Part shown: positions 17,344 through 26,413 of the stretch, one piece after another
How the letters are laid out: every line of letters starts with the position of its first letter
Position numbering within the stretch: position 1 is the stretch's first letter
NCBI RefSeq assembly: GCF_042657385.1
Contig: NZ_JBHSLA010000003.1
Coordinates: forward strand, 186,001-250,000
DNA length: 64,000 nt
Source of the DNA: Algorimicrobium hallyeonense
Lineage (GTDB): Bacteria; Bacteroidota; Bacteroidia; Flavobacteriales; Flavobacteriaceae
Direction: 5' to 3'
Position numbers and translations under genes: made by a program
The notes under the pieces: model-generated
The model's input: only the letters and a program-made list of their open reading frames with translations
Databases searched by the model: none
Told to the model about the DNA's origin: nothing

Positions 17344-18278
17344 GTTTTAAGGATACATCTGTCGTAATTATTGTTGTAACATATAATGGCATGCCTTGGA
17401 TTGATGCCTGTTTGCGAAGTTGTCAAAATTATCCCGTCATAGTCATTGACAACCAGTCCACAGACGGTACGGTACGCTATATACAAACTCATTTTGAGGA
17501 GGTTTTAGTATTTGAGCAAGACCGTAATTTGGGTTTTGGACAGGCCAATAATTTGGGTATTACCAAAGCTTTGGCTTTAGGGTTTGAAAATGTATTTTTA
17601 TTAAATCAGGATGCCTATTTAGGAGCTGGGTGTTTAGATGTTTTAATGGAAGCGGCAGCAAAAAATTCTGAATATGGTATTTTGAGTCCAATACATCTAA
17701 ACGGGAGCGGTTTGGATTACGATACACAATTTTTTAAATATGCTACTATTGCAGGACCACATTTGCCAAGTGAATTTAATAAATTAGGTGTTGTTAAAAG
17801 TCTGTTTCAGGTGCCTTATATAAATGCTGCGGCTTGGTTTGTAACCAAAAATTGTTTGGAGCAGGTGGGCGGATTTGATCCTTTGTTTTTTCATTACGGA
17901 GAGGATAATAATTATTGTCAGCGCGTTCGTTATTCTGGTTTATCTGTAGGTGTAGTTACTCATGCTTTTGTTAGGCATGATCGGGAATCACGGCCTAAAC
18001 TAATCGTTGAACCTGGTAGTGTGATTTATTTTGATCGGTTGGAACGCAAGCTTAAAAGTAGGTATGGTGATATTACTCAAGCTAATTTTAAAGATCTGAA
18101 ACAGCTTCAATACAAACGCTTTAAGGAATTTATTAAAGCTATGCTTAGATTTCAACTTACTGAAGCGCGGATTAAGATTCAAGAGGTTTTGCTCATTAAA
18201 CGGTTGCTACCCTTAATTCAAGCTAGTAGGACGCGTAATTCAACTCAAACCATTAAACGTTATTTATGTTCAAATTAA
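17340..18278 (+). CDS. GT2 glycosyltransferase, rhamnosyltransferase-like
   Basis: Protein of 312 residues with VVIIVVTYNG (8-17), VIDNQSTDGT (35-44), NLGFGQANNLGI (63-74) and FLLNQDAYL (87-95, NQD in place of DXD). These match the WbbL/rhamnosyltransferase-type GT2 subgroup. GGFDPLFFHYGEDNNYCQR (about 182-200) holds the GEDNDYC-type acceptor motif. The C-terminal 70 residues are basic and helical and probably membrane-associated. It starts within the ATGA of the upstream gene and overlaps the sulfotransferase gene by 13 bases. Rhamnose or a related deoxysugar is a likely donor by family only. Confidence 0.87.
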   Translation: MSFKDTSVVIIVVTYNGMPWIDACLRSCQNYPVIVIDNQSTDGTVRYIQTHFEEVLVFEQDRNLGFGQANNLGITKALALGFENVFLLNQDAYLGAGCLDVLMEAAAKNSEYGILSPIHLNGSGLDYDTQFFKYATIAGPHLPSEFNKLGVVKSLFQVPYINAAAWFVTKNCLEQVGGFDPLFFHYGEDNNYCQRVRYSGLSVGVVTHAFVRHDRESRPKLIVEPGSVIYFDRLERKLKSRYGDITQANFKDLKQLQYKRFKEFIKAMLRFQLTEARIKIQEVLLIKRLLPLIQASRTRNSTQTIKRYLCSN

Positions 18279-19240
18279 AGCCCATAAAAAAAGCACTAAA
18301 GCCCAAGATTATACAACTTGCTTTGCGTTTTAAACATTATAACATGGCTGATGCCATTATCATTTTTAGTGAAGCGCGAGGCGGCAGTACTTGGTTGATG
18401 GAGTTGTTGAAACATATTCCAGGTGTTATCATAAATTGGGAGCCTTTGCATGTTAATCGTGGCGTGGTGCCCAAGGCTTATAAATTAGGTTGGCGACCCT
18501 GCATATTGCCAGATAGCACTGACACTAAACATGTAACCTTGTTTTCGAAAATATTTAGGTTTAGCGTATTTAATACTTGGACTACGCGTTATGTTTTTTG
18601 GAAGGATTTGAAACATTCCAAACATGTTTTGACCAAATTTGTGAGGGCCAATCAAAGTTTGCCGTGGGTGGTGGCAACCTATCCAGAGCTGAAACATAAA
18701 CCAGTGTTTTTACTTCGCCACCCCATAGCTACTTGTTTATCACGTTTAAAAACGTTTGAAGGGGTAGATGCTCAAAATATAACGACATTAACTCCTGCCA
18801 AAAAATTTGACATTCCGGACTGTATCAATAATATGCGTTTTATTGAACACCAGCATTATATTGATAGTTTGCAAACCCAGTTGGAGGTGGAAATAGCTGT
18901 TTGGTGTGTTAATAATGTGGACCTTATAACCCATAAAAATCAGGATACTTGGTATACTTTGTATTATGAAGATTTGGTGATGCATCCTGAAGACAGTTTT
19001 CAAGCTTTATTGCAAGGGATAAACATACACCTGCCTCAAGACATTTTATCACGAATAGATTATAGAAAACCTAGTAGCACTAATTTCTATGGTAATCTTA
19101 AAGCATTGCCAAAGCATCAGTTGGAATCGTTTTTAAACAAATTAGAAGCAGACCAGCTACGGCGTATTCAGGGTGTTTTTGATTATTTTGATTTAAAGGT
19201 ATATTCTGCTTTTAGTGCTTATCCCATAAAAAAAACTTAA
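18266..19240 (+). CDS. Sulfotransferase-domain protein
   Basis: Protein of 324 residues in the PAPS-dependent sulfotransferase superfamily. The 5'-phosphosulfate loop is ARGGSTWL (37-44), close to the canonical RSGTTWL type. The 3'-phosphate-binding block is VFLLRHPIATCLSRL (147-161), with the usual R..P...S order. WYTLYYEDLVMHPEDSFQAL (about 231-250) is the YEDL motif common in these enzymes. There is no signal peptide, so it acts on the cytoplasmic side, on lipid-linked sugar or a nucleotide donor. It would add sulfate to the polysaccharide, a trait common in marine bacteria. It overlaps the upstream GT2 gene, and its stop (TAA) abuts the next ATG by one base. No PAPS synthesis genes are in the window. 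Confidence 0.82.
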   Translation: MFKLKPIKKALKPKIIQLALRFKHYNMADAIIIFSEARGGSTWLMELLKHIPGVIINWEPLHVNRGVVPKAYKLGWRPCILPDSTDTKHVTLFSKIFRFSVFNTWTTRYVFWKDLKHSKHVLTKFVRANQSLPWVVATYPELKHKPVFLLRHPIATCLSRLKTFEGVDAQNITTLTPAKKFDIPDCINNMRFIEHQHYIDSLQTQLEVEIAVWCVNNVDLITHKNQDTWYTLYYEDLVMHPEDSFQALLQGINIHLPQDILSRIDYRKPSSTNFYGNLKALPKHQLESFLNKLEADQLRRIQGVFDYFDLKVYSAFSAYPIKKT

Positions 19241-20196
19241 TGCAATTAGAGCAACCTTTAATTTCTATTATTATTCCCACGTTTAATCGTGCGCATTTAA
19301 TTGGTGCCACGCTCGATTCTGTTTTAGCACAAACATATCTTAACTGGGAATGTTTGGTAATCGATGATGGGAGTACTGATAAGACTTTAGAAGTCTTGAC
19401 TGTTTATATGAATCGGGATAAACGGTTTCAGTATCACCCACGTCCCGAATCTCATTTAAAAGGCGGAAATGGTGCCAGGAATTTTGGTTTTGAAAAAAGC
19501 AAGGGAGATTATATTCAGTGGTTTGATAGTGATGATCTTATGGATCCTAATCTTTTAGATATGCAACTTGGTAATATACTTACCAATCAAGCTGGATTTT
19601 CACTTTGTTTATTCGATTTGATTGATGAGAATGGGGATGCGCTTAAAAAGGGAATAGCTCACAGTTTACAAGATGGTTTTTATTATGATTATATAATAAG
19701 AAGGTTACCAGCCAATTTGCCGACCATTCTATTTAGGAAATCTGTTTTAGTAGGTCATCCATTGAATGAGCATCTTTTAAAGTCGCAAGAATACGAGTTT
19801 TTACAGCGTTTTTTCAGGATGAACCACGATCAAGGTGTGATGTTGAACAAAGCCTTGGTTCAGGTTATACGTCATTCAGAATCCATTACGGAGCAGCATA
19901 CGCCAGGCAAAGTCGCATCGGCTTTAGACGCGTTATTAATAACAAACTCTGAATTACCAAGTACCAAACCAACCTATATACGCAGCGCATTGGCCATATT
20001 ATATTTGCGGACTTTATATCTTGCTTTTACCAGCAGGATGACAGATGTTTTTTATAAGTATTTATTGAAAATGCGTTACTTTCATTTTTATAAATCTTTA
20101 TTAAGCATTGTTTACCTTAGTTTAATGTATATTTTGGTTAAAGTTATGCCGATTGGTAATTGGCATTATAAGAATATTTATAACTTGTATCGCTAA
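19240..20196 (+). CDS. GT2 glycosyltransferase
   Basis: Protein of 318 residues. ISIIIPTFNRA (8-18), VIDDGSTDKT (40-49), GARNFGFEKSKGDY (78-91) and the metal-binding DSDD (96-99) are in order. The C-terminus has a long hydrophobic stretch (SLLSIVYLSLMYILVKVMPIG, residues about 285-305), presumably a membrane anchor. It is similar in its first 100 residues to the product of the gene at 14330. Its start overlaps the sulfotransferase stop (TAATG). The sugar is unknown. Confidence 0.87.
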   Translation: MQLEQPLISIIIPTFNRAHLIGATLDSVLAQTYLNWECLVIDDGSTDKTLEVLTVYMNRDKRFQYHPRPESHLKGGNGARNFGFEKSKGDYIQWFDSDDLMDPNLLDMQLGNILTNQAGFSLCLFDLIDENGDALKKGIAHSLQDGFYYDYIIRRLPANLPTILFRKSVLVGHPLNEHLLKSQEYEFLQRFFRMNHDQGVMLNKALVQVIRHSESITEQHTPGKVASALDALLITNSELPSTKPTYIRSALAILYLRTLYLAFTSRMTDVFYKYLLKMRYFHFYKSLLSIVYLSLMYILVKVMPIGNWHYKNIYNLYR

Positions 20197-20210
20197 ACAA
20201 TACCTTGTAC

Positions 20211-21335
20211 ATGGCATTAGACACGTTAATTAAAGTTAGGCATATTTTTCAGTCCTACCCGATATTTTATCAGCCTTATATACCTCCCGTTATGGATGTG
20301 TTACGGGTGCATCCCGAATTGGATTTTGGGATACAGGTATTTCAGGGAAGCGCAGATCAATTTGTGCATAAAATGCCAAACTATTATTATAGGCGTGTTT
20401 TTGAAAAGACATATCAAATTATAAAAAAGCCCACATATCCTTTAAATTATTTAGAATGGTTGCTGCTTCAGCAAGATGTACATATTATACATGTTCAGGA
20501 TTCTTTTTTATTTAAAAAAGTAATTGGACTTCTTCATATGGACGCTTCTAAAAGACCAAAAATTGTTATCACGTTGCGCGGAAATGATACTTACGTTAAA
20601 CCTTGGATTCAAAATGAATGGAAAGATTTTTATAAAAATTGTGGTCATCAGGTTGATGCTTTTGTTGTGATGAGTACCCATCAGAAAAACTATTTACATA
20701 CCAATTGGGGCATAGCACTTGATACAATTTATGTTATACCTATTTCATTTGGAAATGAACAAGCTGTTGTACCTAAATCTGTTGATGGTTCGGTTTTAAA
20801 GATTGTTTCCGCTTTTAGAATGTGTTGGGAGAAAAATATTGCTGGTAACTTGCAGGTTATTCGGGCTTTAAAAGCACGTCAAGTACCCGTTCATTATGAT
20901 ATTTATGGCGATGGTCCTGACGCAGGCCAAGTCCCTTTTCTTATAGAGCAGTATGGTTTACAAGACCGTGTAACTTATCATGGAAGCGTAAGTAATGCCG
21001 TTTTAAAAACACATTTGCATACAGCCCATATTTTCCTACAGTTAAGTCATTCAGATGCCCTGCCTACCAGTGTTTTAGAAGCGCAAGCGCTAGGTTTGCC
21101 CGCTATTGTTTCTAATAGTGGTGGTTTGCCAGAATCTATTATTCCTAATACGAGTGGTTACGTGGTTCAGACTTCTGATGTTGAACAAGCTGCTGACTAT
21201 ATTTTGGAATTATGGGGAGATGCAGAAAAATACGCTCACTTTTCCGAAGCAGCCATACGGCATGCGCAGACAAATTTCAGTGTTACAAATGAAGTTGACC
21301 GATTATTAGCACTCTATAAAACTTTAATTGATTAA
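20211..21335 (+). CDS. GT4 glycosyltransferase
   Basis: GT-B transferase of 374 residues from the ATG at 20211 (MALDTLIKVRHIFQSYPIFY); a TTG two codons earlier is possible but less likely. The donor domain contains VSAFRMCWEKNIAGNL (about 195-210), YDIYGDGPDAGQV (about 228-240), HGSVSNAVLKTHL and SDALPTSVLEAQALGLP (D-x7-E variant near residue 285). Acceptor-side sequence VITLRGNDTYVKPW is typical of GT4 enzymes acting on lipid-linked glycans. It overlaps the next gene by 8 bases. Confidence 0.87.
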   Translation: MALDTLIKVRHIFQSYPIFYQPYIPPVMDVLRVHPELDFGIQVFQGSADQFVHKMPNYYYRRVFEKTYQIIKKPTYPLNYLEWLLLQQDVHIIHVQDSFLFKKVIGLLHMDASKRPKIVITLRGNDTYVKPWIQNEWKDFYKNCGHQVDAFVVMSTHQKNYLHTNWGIALDTIYVIPISFGNEQAVVPKSVDGSVLKIVSAFRMCWEKNIAGNLQVIRALKARQVPVHYDIYGDGPDAGQVPFLIEQYGLQDRVTYHGSVSNAVLKTHLHTAHIFLQLSHSDALPTSVLEAQALGLPAIVSNSGGLPESIIPNTSGYVVQTSDVEQAADYILELWGDAEKYAHFSEAAIRHAQTNFSVTNEVDRLLALYKTLID

Positions 21336-22527
21336 TTTGAAAGCACCCTTAACAATCGCCATTTATTCCGGTGCCATACCTAGTTCTGCTTTTATAGAGC
21401 ATTTGATAGCAGGCGTGGCGGAGACGCATACCGTGTTCTTGTTTGGTTCGGTTAAGCGGCAGGTGCGTTATACGAACCCCAACATTCGGGTTGTAGAAAC
21501 ACCCAACCATCAAGTGCGAAATGTGTTATTTACGTTTTGGCGGGTTTTGTGTTTGTTGTTTACACGGCCTAGATTGATTGGTGTGGCTTATACGGAAGCT
21601 AAACGCTATAATAGCCTTTATGAGCAATGGATGCGATTTTCCCGTTTTGTCCCCGTTTTATTATATAGACCTGAAGTTTTTCATATTCAATGGGCTGGCA
21701 AATTGGACCGATGGGTATTTTTACGGGATGCCTATGGCTGTAAGCTTGTATTAAGCTTGCGTGGGACACAGATTAATATTTCGCCACAAGTACGACCCGA
21801 ATTGGCGGAGATGTATGTACGTCATTTTCCAAAGGTGAGCGGTTTTCACGCTGTATGTGATACCATCAAGCAAGAGGTATTACAATTTGGTGTGGATGCT
21901 GAACGGATTCGCACTATTTATAGTGTATTGCCAGAGACTGCTTTTAAGTCCTTTAGATTGCCGAAACGCATTGCCGATAACCGTGTTTCTTTGGTGTCGG
22001 TTGGTAGGCATCATTGGGTAAAGGGCTATAGTTATGCTCTAGCAGTGGTTAAGCTCTTGGTGGAACAGGGGATGATGGTGCAGTATACCATAGTGGCACC
22101 TGAATCAGCACCAGAAGATTTGATTTTTGCGGTGCATGATTTAGGGATTCAAGATTATGTGCAATTTGAACAGGCCATGGCCCAGTCCGAATTGTTTGGT
22201 TATATTCAGGGTTTTGATGTGCTTTTGTTGCCTAGCTTAAGTGAAGGTATTGCTAATGTGGTGTTGGAGGCGATGGCATTGGGCGTACCCGTTGTGTGTA
22301 CGGATAGTGGTGGGATGGCTGAAGTTGTTAAGTCTGGAGAAACGGGTTGGTTAGTGCCTGTTCGGGATCCTGAAGCGATGGCGTTGGCGATTGGGCAGAT
22401 GATGCAAACACCGGAAGATGACTTACAGCGCATGGTTAGCCAGGCGCATGCGTTTGTAAAAACAGAATTTCAGAGTACCGATAGTCTTAATCGTTTTTTG
22501 GAGCTTTATGATGATGTTATGGTTTGA
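21328..22527 (+). CDS. GT4 glycosyltransferase
   Basis: Protein of 399 residues (396 if the TTG at 21337 is the start; no ATG is available in the N-terminal region). It has LVLSLRGTQINISPQVRPEL on the acceptor side, VSVGRHHWVKGYSYAL (about 220-235), VQFEQAMAQSELFGYIQ and SEGIANVVLEAMALGVP (full E-x7-E). Homologous in layout to the product of 27556. It is the last gene before the repeat island, and no terminator was seen. Its GC is the highest of the locus by eye (29 of 60 at 22021-22080). Confidence 0.87.
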   Translation: MINLKAPLTIAIYSGAIPSSAFIEHLIAGVAETHTVFLFGSVKRQVRYTNPNIRVVETPNHQVRNVLFTFWRVLCLLFTRPRLIGVAYTEAKRYNSLYEQWMRFSRFVPVLLYRPEVFHIQWAGKLDRWVFLRDAYGCKLVLSLRGTQINISPQVRPELAEMYVRHFPKVSGFHAVCDTIKQEVLQFGVDAERIRTIYSVLPETAFKSFRLPKRIADNRVSLVSVGRHHWVKGYSYALAVVKLLVEQGMMVQYTIVAPESAPEDLIFAVHDLGIQDYVQFEQAMAQSELFGYIQGFDVLLLPSLSEGIANVVLEAMALGVPVVCTDSGGMAEVVKSGETGWLVPVRDPEAMALAIGQMMQTPEDDLQRMVSQAHAFVKTEFQSTDSLNRFLELYDDVMV

Positions 22528-23120
22528 TGATTGGGGTTTTATTGAGAGGTTAGCTGTGTTGAACCTACGGTTTCTTTGCTTTCTTCCTAACGGCAGACAG
22601 GTGCTGCGCGCGCTCTGAATGACATGGTCGCTGCGTTTTGGATGATATAGTTTTTTATGAATCGCTTAATTTTTTGATTGTTGTCTTTTTGTTTATGAGA
22701 TTCCTAAGTCGCTGCGCTCCTCTGAATGACATGGTCGCTGCGCTCCTATGAATGACAAGATACGCTGAATGACAATAGGGGCTTTGGTTGATATTTGGGT
22801 TTTATTAAAATGAGATTAGCTACGCTGAACCTTCGGTTTCTTTTTATACTACCAATGCGCCAGCTGGTAATTGCGATAAAACAATCCACTGGATTGTTTA
22901 TTGACGCTTGTTCCTCCTCTGAATGACATGAGATTAGCTGCGCTGAACCTTCGGTTTCATCGCTATGCTCTGAATGACAAGATACTCTGAATGACATTGG
23001 ATGCTCTGAATGACCTGGTCGTATTTAAGATGCAATTTTGCTTAATTTTATTTACGTTTCCGTTGCATTTCATTTCCGATTTCAAAACCTATTTTAGTAT
23101 CTTGCCCTCAACATTGATAT
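22528..23120. repeat. Repeat island inside the polysaccharide locus
   Basis: No gene. Several R1 right-arm pieces (ctctgaatgaca) lie at 22610-22623, 22716-22730, 22916-22929 and 22970-23010, with gattagctgcgctgaacc fragments at about 22545, 22812 and 22932. A degenerate copy of the cggcagacaggtgc motif (about 22584) is also present. A separate 9-bp stem hairpin, aaacaatcc/ggattgttt, is at 22879-22899. The minus-strand open frame at 22746-22997 is a repeat translation. The island separates the 7.0-22.5 kb module from the 23.1-38.1 kb module. Confidence 0.8.
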
Positions 23121-24527
23121 ATGATAATAAAAACACCCATCATACCTATTAAACAAACCTTTGCCAAGGTTGATGCACCGCATGACTTGCATTTGGAAGC
23201 GATTTGTATTTTTGCTGCAACAGGTTTTTTTTTGGATCAAGATACCTACTGGAAAGATGAGGTAGTTTTGCCTGCTGCTTCTATATGTGAGCTAGACGCT
23301 GATGGTGTGTTGCAGTCTGTAACTCCTTGGTTTACATGGGAGCCTACCCCTAGTAGTATGAGTTTTGATGCGGCTTTGGATGCCTTTTCTGAATTGTTTA
23401 AGACAATCACCGCTGAGCAGATAGGAAAGAAGCCTGTTATTTTGCCACTTTCTGGCGGGTTGGATAGTAGGACCCAAGCTATTGTATTGAAAGCATTAGG
23501 TGCGGATGTACATGCCTATAGTTATGAGTTTGAAAACGGCTATCCTGAAACTAAGATTGCGGAACAGATAGCCCAACAGTGTGATTTTCCATTCAGTTCT
23601 TTTAAAATACCATCTGGCTACCTTTGGAATCAGATAGATGCTTTAGCGGACATGAATGGGTGCTATTCTGATTTTTGTAGCCCAAGGCAATTAGCTGTAT
23701 TAGAGGAACTCAAGAAAATGCCTGGTGTTTTTTCATTAGGGCATTGGGGGGATGTGCTTTTTGATGATATGGGGGTTTCTAAAAACCTGACTTTAGATGA
23801 GCAGACCGATGTGGTTATCCAAAAAATAGTGAAACGCGGTGGTCTGGATTTTGCACAAACACTTTGGGATACTTGGGATTTAGAAGGTGATTTTAAGGCT
23901 TATTTTTATACCCGTGTTCGTGATTTATTAAAAAAAATTAACATTCCAGAAGATGCCAACACGCAAATACGCGCTTTTAAAAGTCTGTATTGGGCACCAC
24001 GGTGGACGTCCATTAATCTTGCTGTATTTGAAGCTGCACACCCTATAAGCTTACCGTATTATGATGATCGTATGTGTGCCTTTATTAGCAGTCTGCCCGA
24101 AGCATTTTTAGCGGGTAGGCGTTTGCAAATAGCTTATATTAAAAAGCATAGTCCTGAGTTGGCCCAATTGACTTGGGATTTTTATCATCCTTTAAATTTG
24201 TATACCTATACGAATTATAAAAAAAAGAGTGGATTTGGTTATCGGGCTTTAAATTCTTTACGATATCGTGCAAAATTAGCTATGGGTAAAACTGTGATTC
24301 AGCGGAATTGGGAGTTGCAGTTTTTAGGAGATGAGAATGATGCGGCATTAAAAGGTTATTTGTTTTCAGAAGATTTGGAAACTTTAGTGCCTAAAGCAGT
24401 TACTGAAACTATTTATAAGCAATTTAAGACCGGTGATTCGTTGCTTTATGCTCATCGTGTTGGGATGTTGTTGGTTTTTTCTGTGTGGGCTTCAAATTTT
24501 AACAACTCTTGGATAGGGTCTGATTAA
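23121..24527 (+). CDS. Asparagine-synthase-related protein without glutaminase domain
   Basis: Protein of 468 residues. The PP-loop ILPLSGGLDSR (107-117) and YSYEFENGYPETKIAEQIA place it in the asparagine synthase ATP-pyrophosphatase superfamily. Only about 100 residues precede the PP-loop, too few for a class II glutaminase domain, and there is no MCG start. It therefore probably uses free ammonia or another nucleophile, or is a ligase with a different acceptor. HWGDVLFDDMGV (about 207-218) corresponds to the conserved GDGGDE-type region but is altered. It sits next to a full-length AsnB homologue. Its function in glycan modification is inferred from context only. It is the first gene after the repeat island. 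Confidence 0.75.
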   Translation: MIIKTPIIPIKQTFAKVDAPHDLHLEAICIFAATGFFLDQDTYWKDEVVLPAASICELDADGVLQSVTPWFTWEPTPSSMSFDAALDAFSELFKTITAEQIGKKPVILPLSGGLDSRTQAIVLKALGADVHAYSYEFENGYPETKIAEQIAQQCDFPFSSFKIPSGYLWNQIDALADMNGCYSDFCSPRQLAVLEELKKMPGVFSLGHWGDVLFDDMGVSKNLTLDEQTDVVIQKIVKRGGLDFAQTLWDTWDLEGDFKAYFYTRVRDLLKKINIPEDANTQIRAFKSLYWAPRWTSINLAVFEAAHPISLPYYDDRMCAFISSLPEAFLAGRRLQIAYIKKHSPELAQLTWDFYHPLNLYTYTNYKKKSGFGYRALNSLRYRAKLAMGKTVIQRNWELQFLGDENDAALKGYLFSEDLETLVPKAVTETIYKQFKTGDSLLYAHRVGMLLVFSVWASNFNNSWIGSD

Positions 24528-24583
24528 ACCAGAATTTTTTAATTTACGACAAATTTTAAAGTCTGATTTTTTAATAAAATATT

Positions 24584-26413
24584 ATGTGTGGATTTTTAGT
24601 TGAATATAATCTTGCAGGTCCAAAAGGGGTACGTAAAGAACACTTTTTGGATTTGCTGGCGCTGTCCAACAAGCGTGGTCCTGATAGCATTGGTTATGTT
24701 TCCATAGAACCTAATTTGCAGATGGGTTTTAATAGGTTGGCTATCATGGATACTTCTTTGGCGGGACAGCAGCCTATGGATAGTCCACATAAACACTACA
24801 CGCTTGTATTTAATGGGGAAATATATAACCATTTGGATTTGCGCAAACAACTTGATTTCCAGAACTATAATGGTTATAGTGATACGGAAACCATAACCGT
24901 TTGTTTAGAAGCATGGGGAATAGACAAAACGGTGAAAGCACTTAACGGCATGTTTGCCATGGTAATTTATAATCATGAGAATCAAGAATTAAGCTTGGTT
25001 AGAGACTTCGCCGGGATTAAGCCGTTGTTTTATGGATGGAATGGTAAAATACTCATTGCAGCCAGTCAATATGATCAAGTTAGAAAGCATCCCCTTTATG
25101 CCAAGACCTCTATAAACGAACAGGTGCTGAAATTGTATTTACAACAGCATTTTATGCCAGCACCTTTTGGGTTGTATGGCGATACCTTTCAGGTGTTGCC
25201 TGGCGAAATCATTACGTTTACTAAAACTGGTTTGAAAAGCCATGTGCGTTATTGGGAGTTGCCAGTTGACGAAACGGAGTTTATAGCTGAAAAAGAAGCA
25301 TCGGCACGTTTTATAGGGTCGACATTAGATAGGGTGGTGGCGAATCAACTGTTGGCCGATGTGCCTGTTGGTGCATTTTTGTCGGGCGGTGTCGATTCTA
25401 CGTTAATAGCAAGTTCTCTAAAAAAACAGCATATTAATACGCACTTGTTTACCATAGGCTCTGATAGCAAAACCCATGATGAATCTGCACGTGCCCAACA
25501 ATTTGCCGAGGCATTGGATATGCAGCAAACGATTTGGCATTTAGACGCTAAACAGATGCTCTCTTTTTGGGATGAAGCCATGGAAGCACTTCATGAGCCC
25601 ATGGCTGATTTTAGTATCTTGCCCACTTATTTAGTGTCCAAATTAGCTAAAAAACAGGTGACGGTTGCTTTAAGTGGGGACGGTGGTGATGAGTTGTTTT
25701 TTGGGTATGAACGGTTTTGGAGTGTTGGGAAAAATATTAGTTATCAACACTATCCTAGTTTACTTAAGAAAGGGTTGTATGGTTTTGATAAATATACTAC
25801 GGGCAATACAAACTTAAATGGTGTGCTTTTAGCTTCCAAGCAATCTCAAGCTCATCAAGGTATCCACTCTCGGTTTAGATTGGAATGGTTGCATGCTTTG
25901 GCACCGCAGTTACAATCTGTTGGATTACCGGCTGCCTACCAGGTTTATGCTTATGAAAACACGAAAGATATTAGGACCTTATTGCAACATATGCGTCATG
26001 CCGAATTTTATGGTATGATGCAAAAAACCTTACGGAAAGTGGATTTAGCTAGTATGGAAAATAGTTTGGAGGTGCGGGTTCCTTTTTTGGATAAGCAGAT
26101 GATAGAAGCTAGTTTGCAAATAGACCCCTTGGCTAGCTATGGTGAATACAAACGCAAGCAAGTCCTTAAAAACGTTTTACACCAGCGGATTCCATCAATA
26201 CCAGAAGAGCAGGTAAAGAAAGGTTTTTCTATCCCTTTGACAGGCTGGTTTCGAAATGATTTGAAACCTCTCATCACCGAACGATTGTTAGATGCTGATT
26301 TAACTACATTTGGATTCGAACGTGATGCTATAGAAAGCATGCTACAGACACATAGTAGTAAACAAGCTGATTTAAAGTGGCCCTTATTCACCTTATACGC
26401 CTTGCTAAAATGA
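24584..26413 (+). CDS. asnB: Asparagine synthetase B-type amidotransferase (glutamine-hydrolysing)
   Basis: Full-length protein of 609 residues. Cys2 (MCGFL) is the glutaminase nucleophile; RGPDS (31-35) and NGEIYNH (77-83) complete the glutamine site. The synthetase half has the PP-loop SGGVDS (267-272) and LSGDGGDELFFGYERF near residue 365. Family members convert aspartate to asparagine, but those inside glycan clusters often amidate uronic acids or sugar carboxylates. Here either is possible. Its TGA overlaps the ATG of the next gene (ATGA), so it is translated with a glycosyltransferase, which favours a glycan role (inference). Confidence 0.88.
   Translation: MCGFLVEYNLAGPKGVRKEHFLDLLALSNKRGPDSIGYVSIEPNLQMGFNRLAIMDTSLAGQQPMDSPHKHYTLVFNGEIYNHLDLRKQLDFQNYNGYSDTETITVCLEAWGIDKTVKALNGMFAMVIYNHENQELSLVRDFAGIKPLFYGWNGKILIAASQYDQVRKHPLYAKTSINEQVLKLYLQQHFMPAPFGLYGDTFQVLPGEIITFTKTGLKSHVRYWELPVDETEFIAEKEASARFIGSTLDRVVANQLLADVPVGAFLSGGVDSTLIASSLKKQHINTHLFTIGSDSKTHDESARAQQFAEALDMQQTIWHLDAKQMLSFWDEAMEALHEPMADFSILPTYLVSKLAKKQVTVALSGDGGDELFFGYERFWSVGKNISYQHYPSLLKKGLYGFDKYTTGNTNLNGVLLASKQSQAHQGIHSRFRLEWLHALAPQLQSVGLPAAYQVYAYENTKDIRTLLQHMRHAEFYGMMQKTLRKVDLASMENSLEVRVPFLDKQMIEASLQIDPLASYGEYKRKQVLKNVLHQRIPSIPEEQVKKGFSIPLTGWFRNDLKPLITERLLDADLTTFGFERDAIESMLQTHSSKQADLKWPLFTLYALLK

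Noticed and set aside
22746..22997. Minus-strand open frame of 83 residues
   Set aside because: It also consists of R1-type repeat translation.
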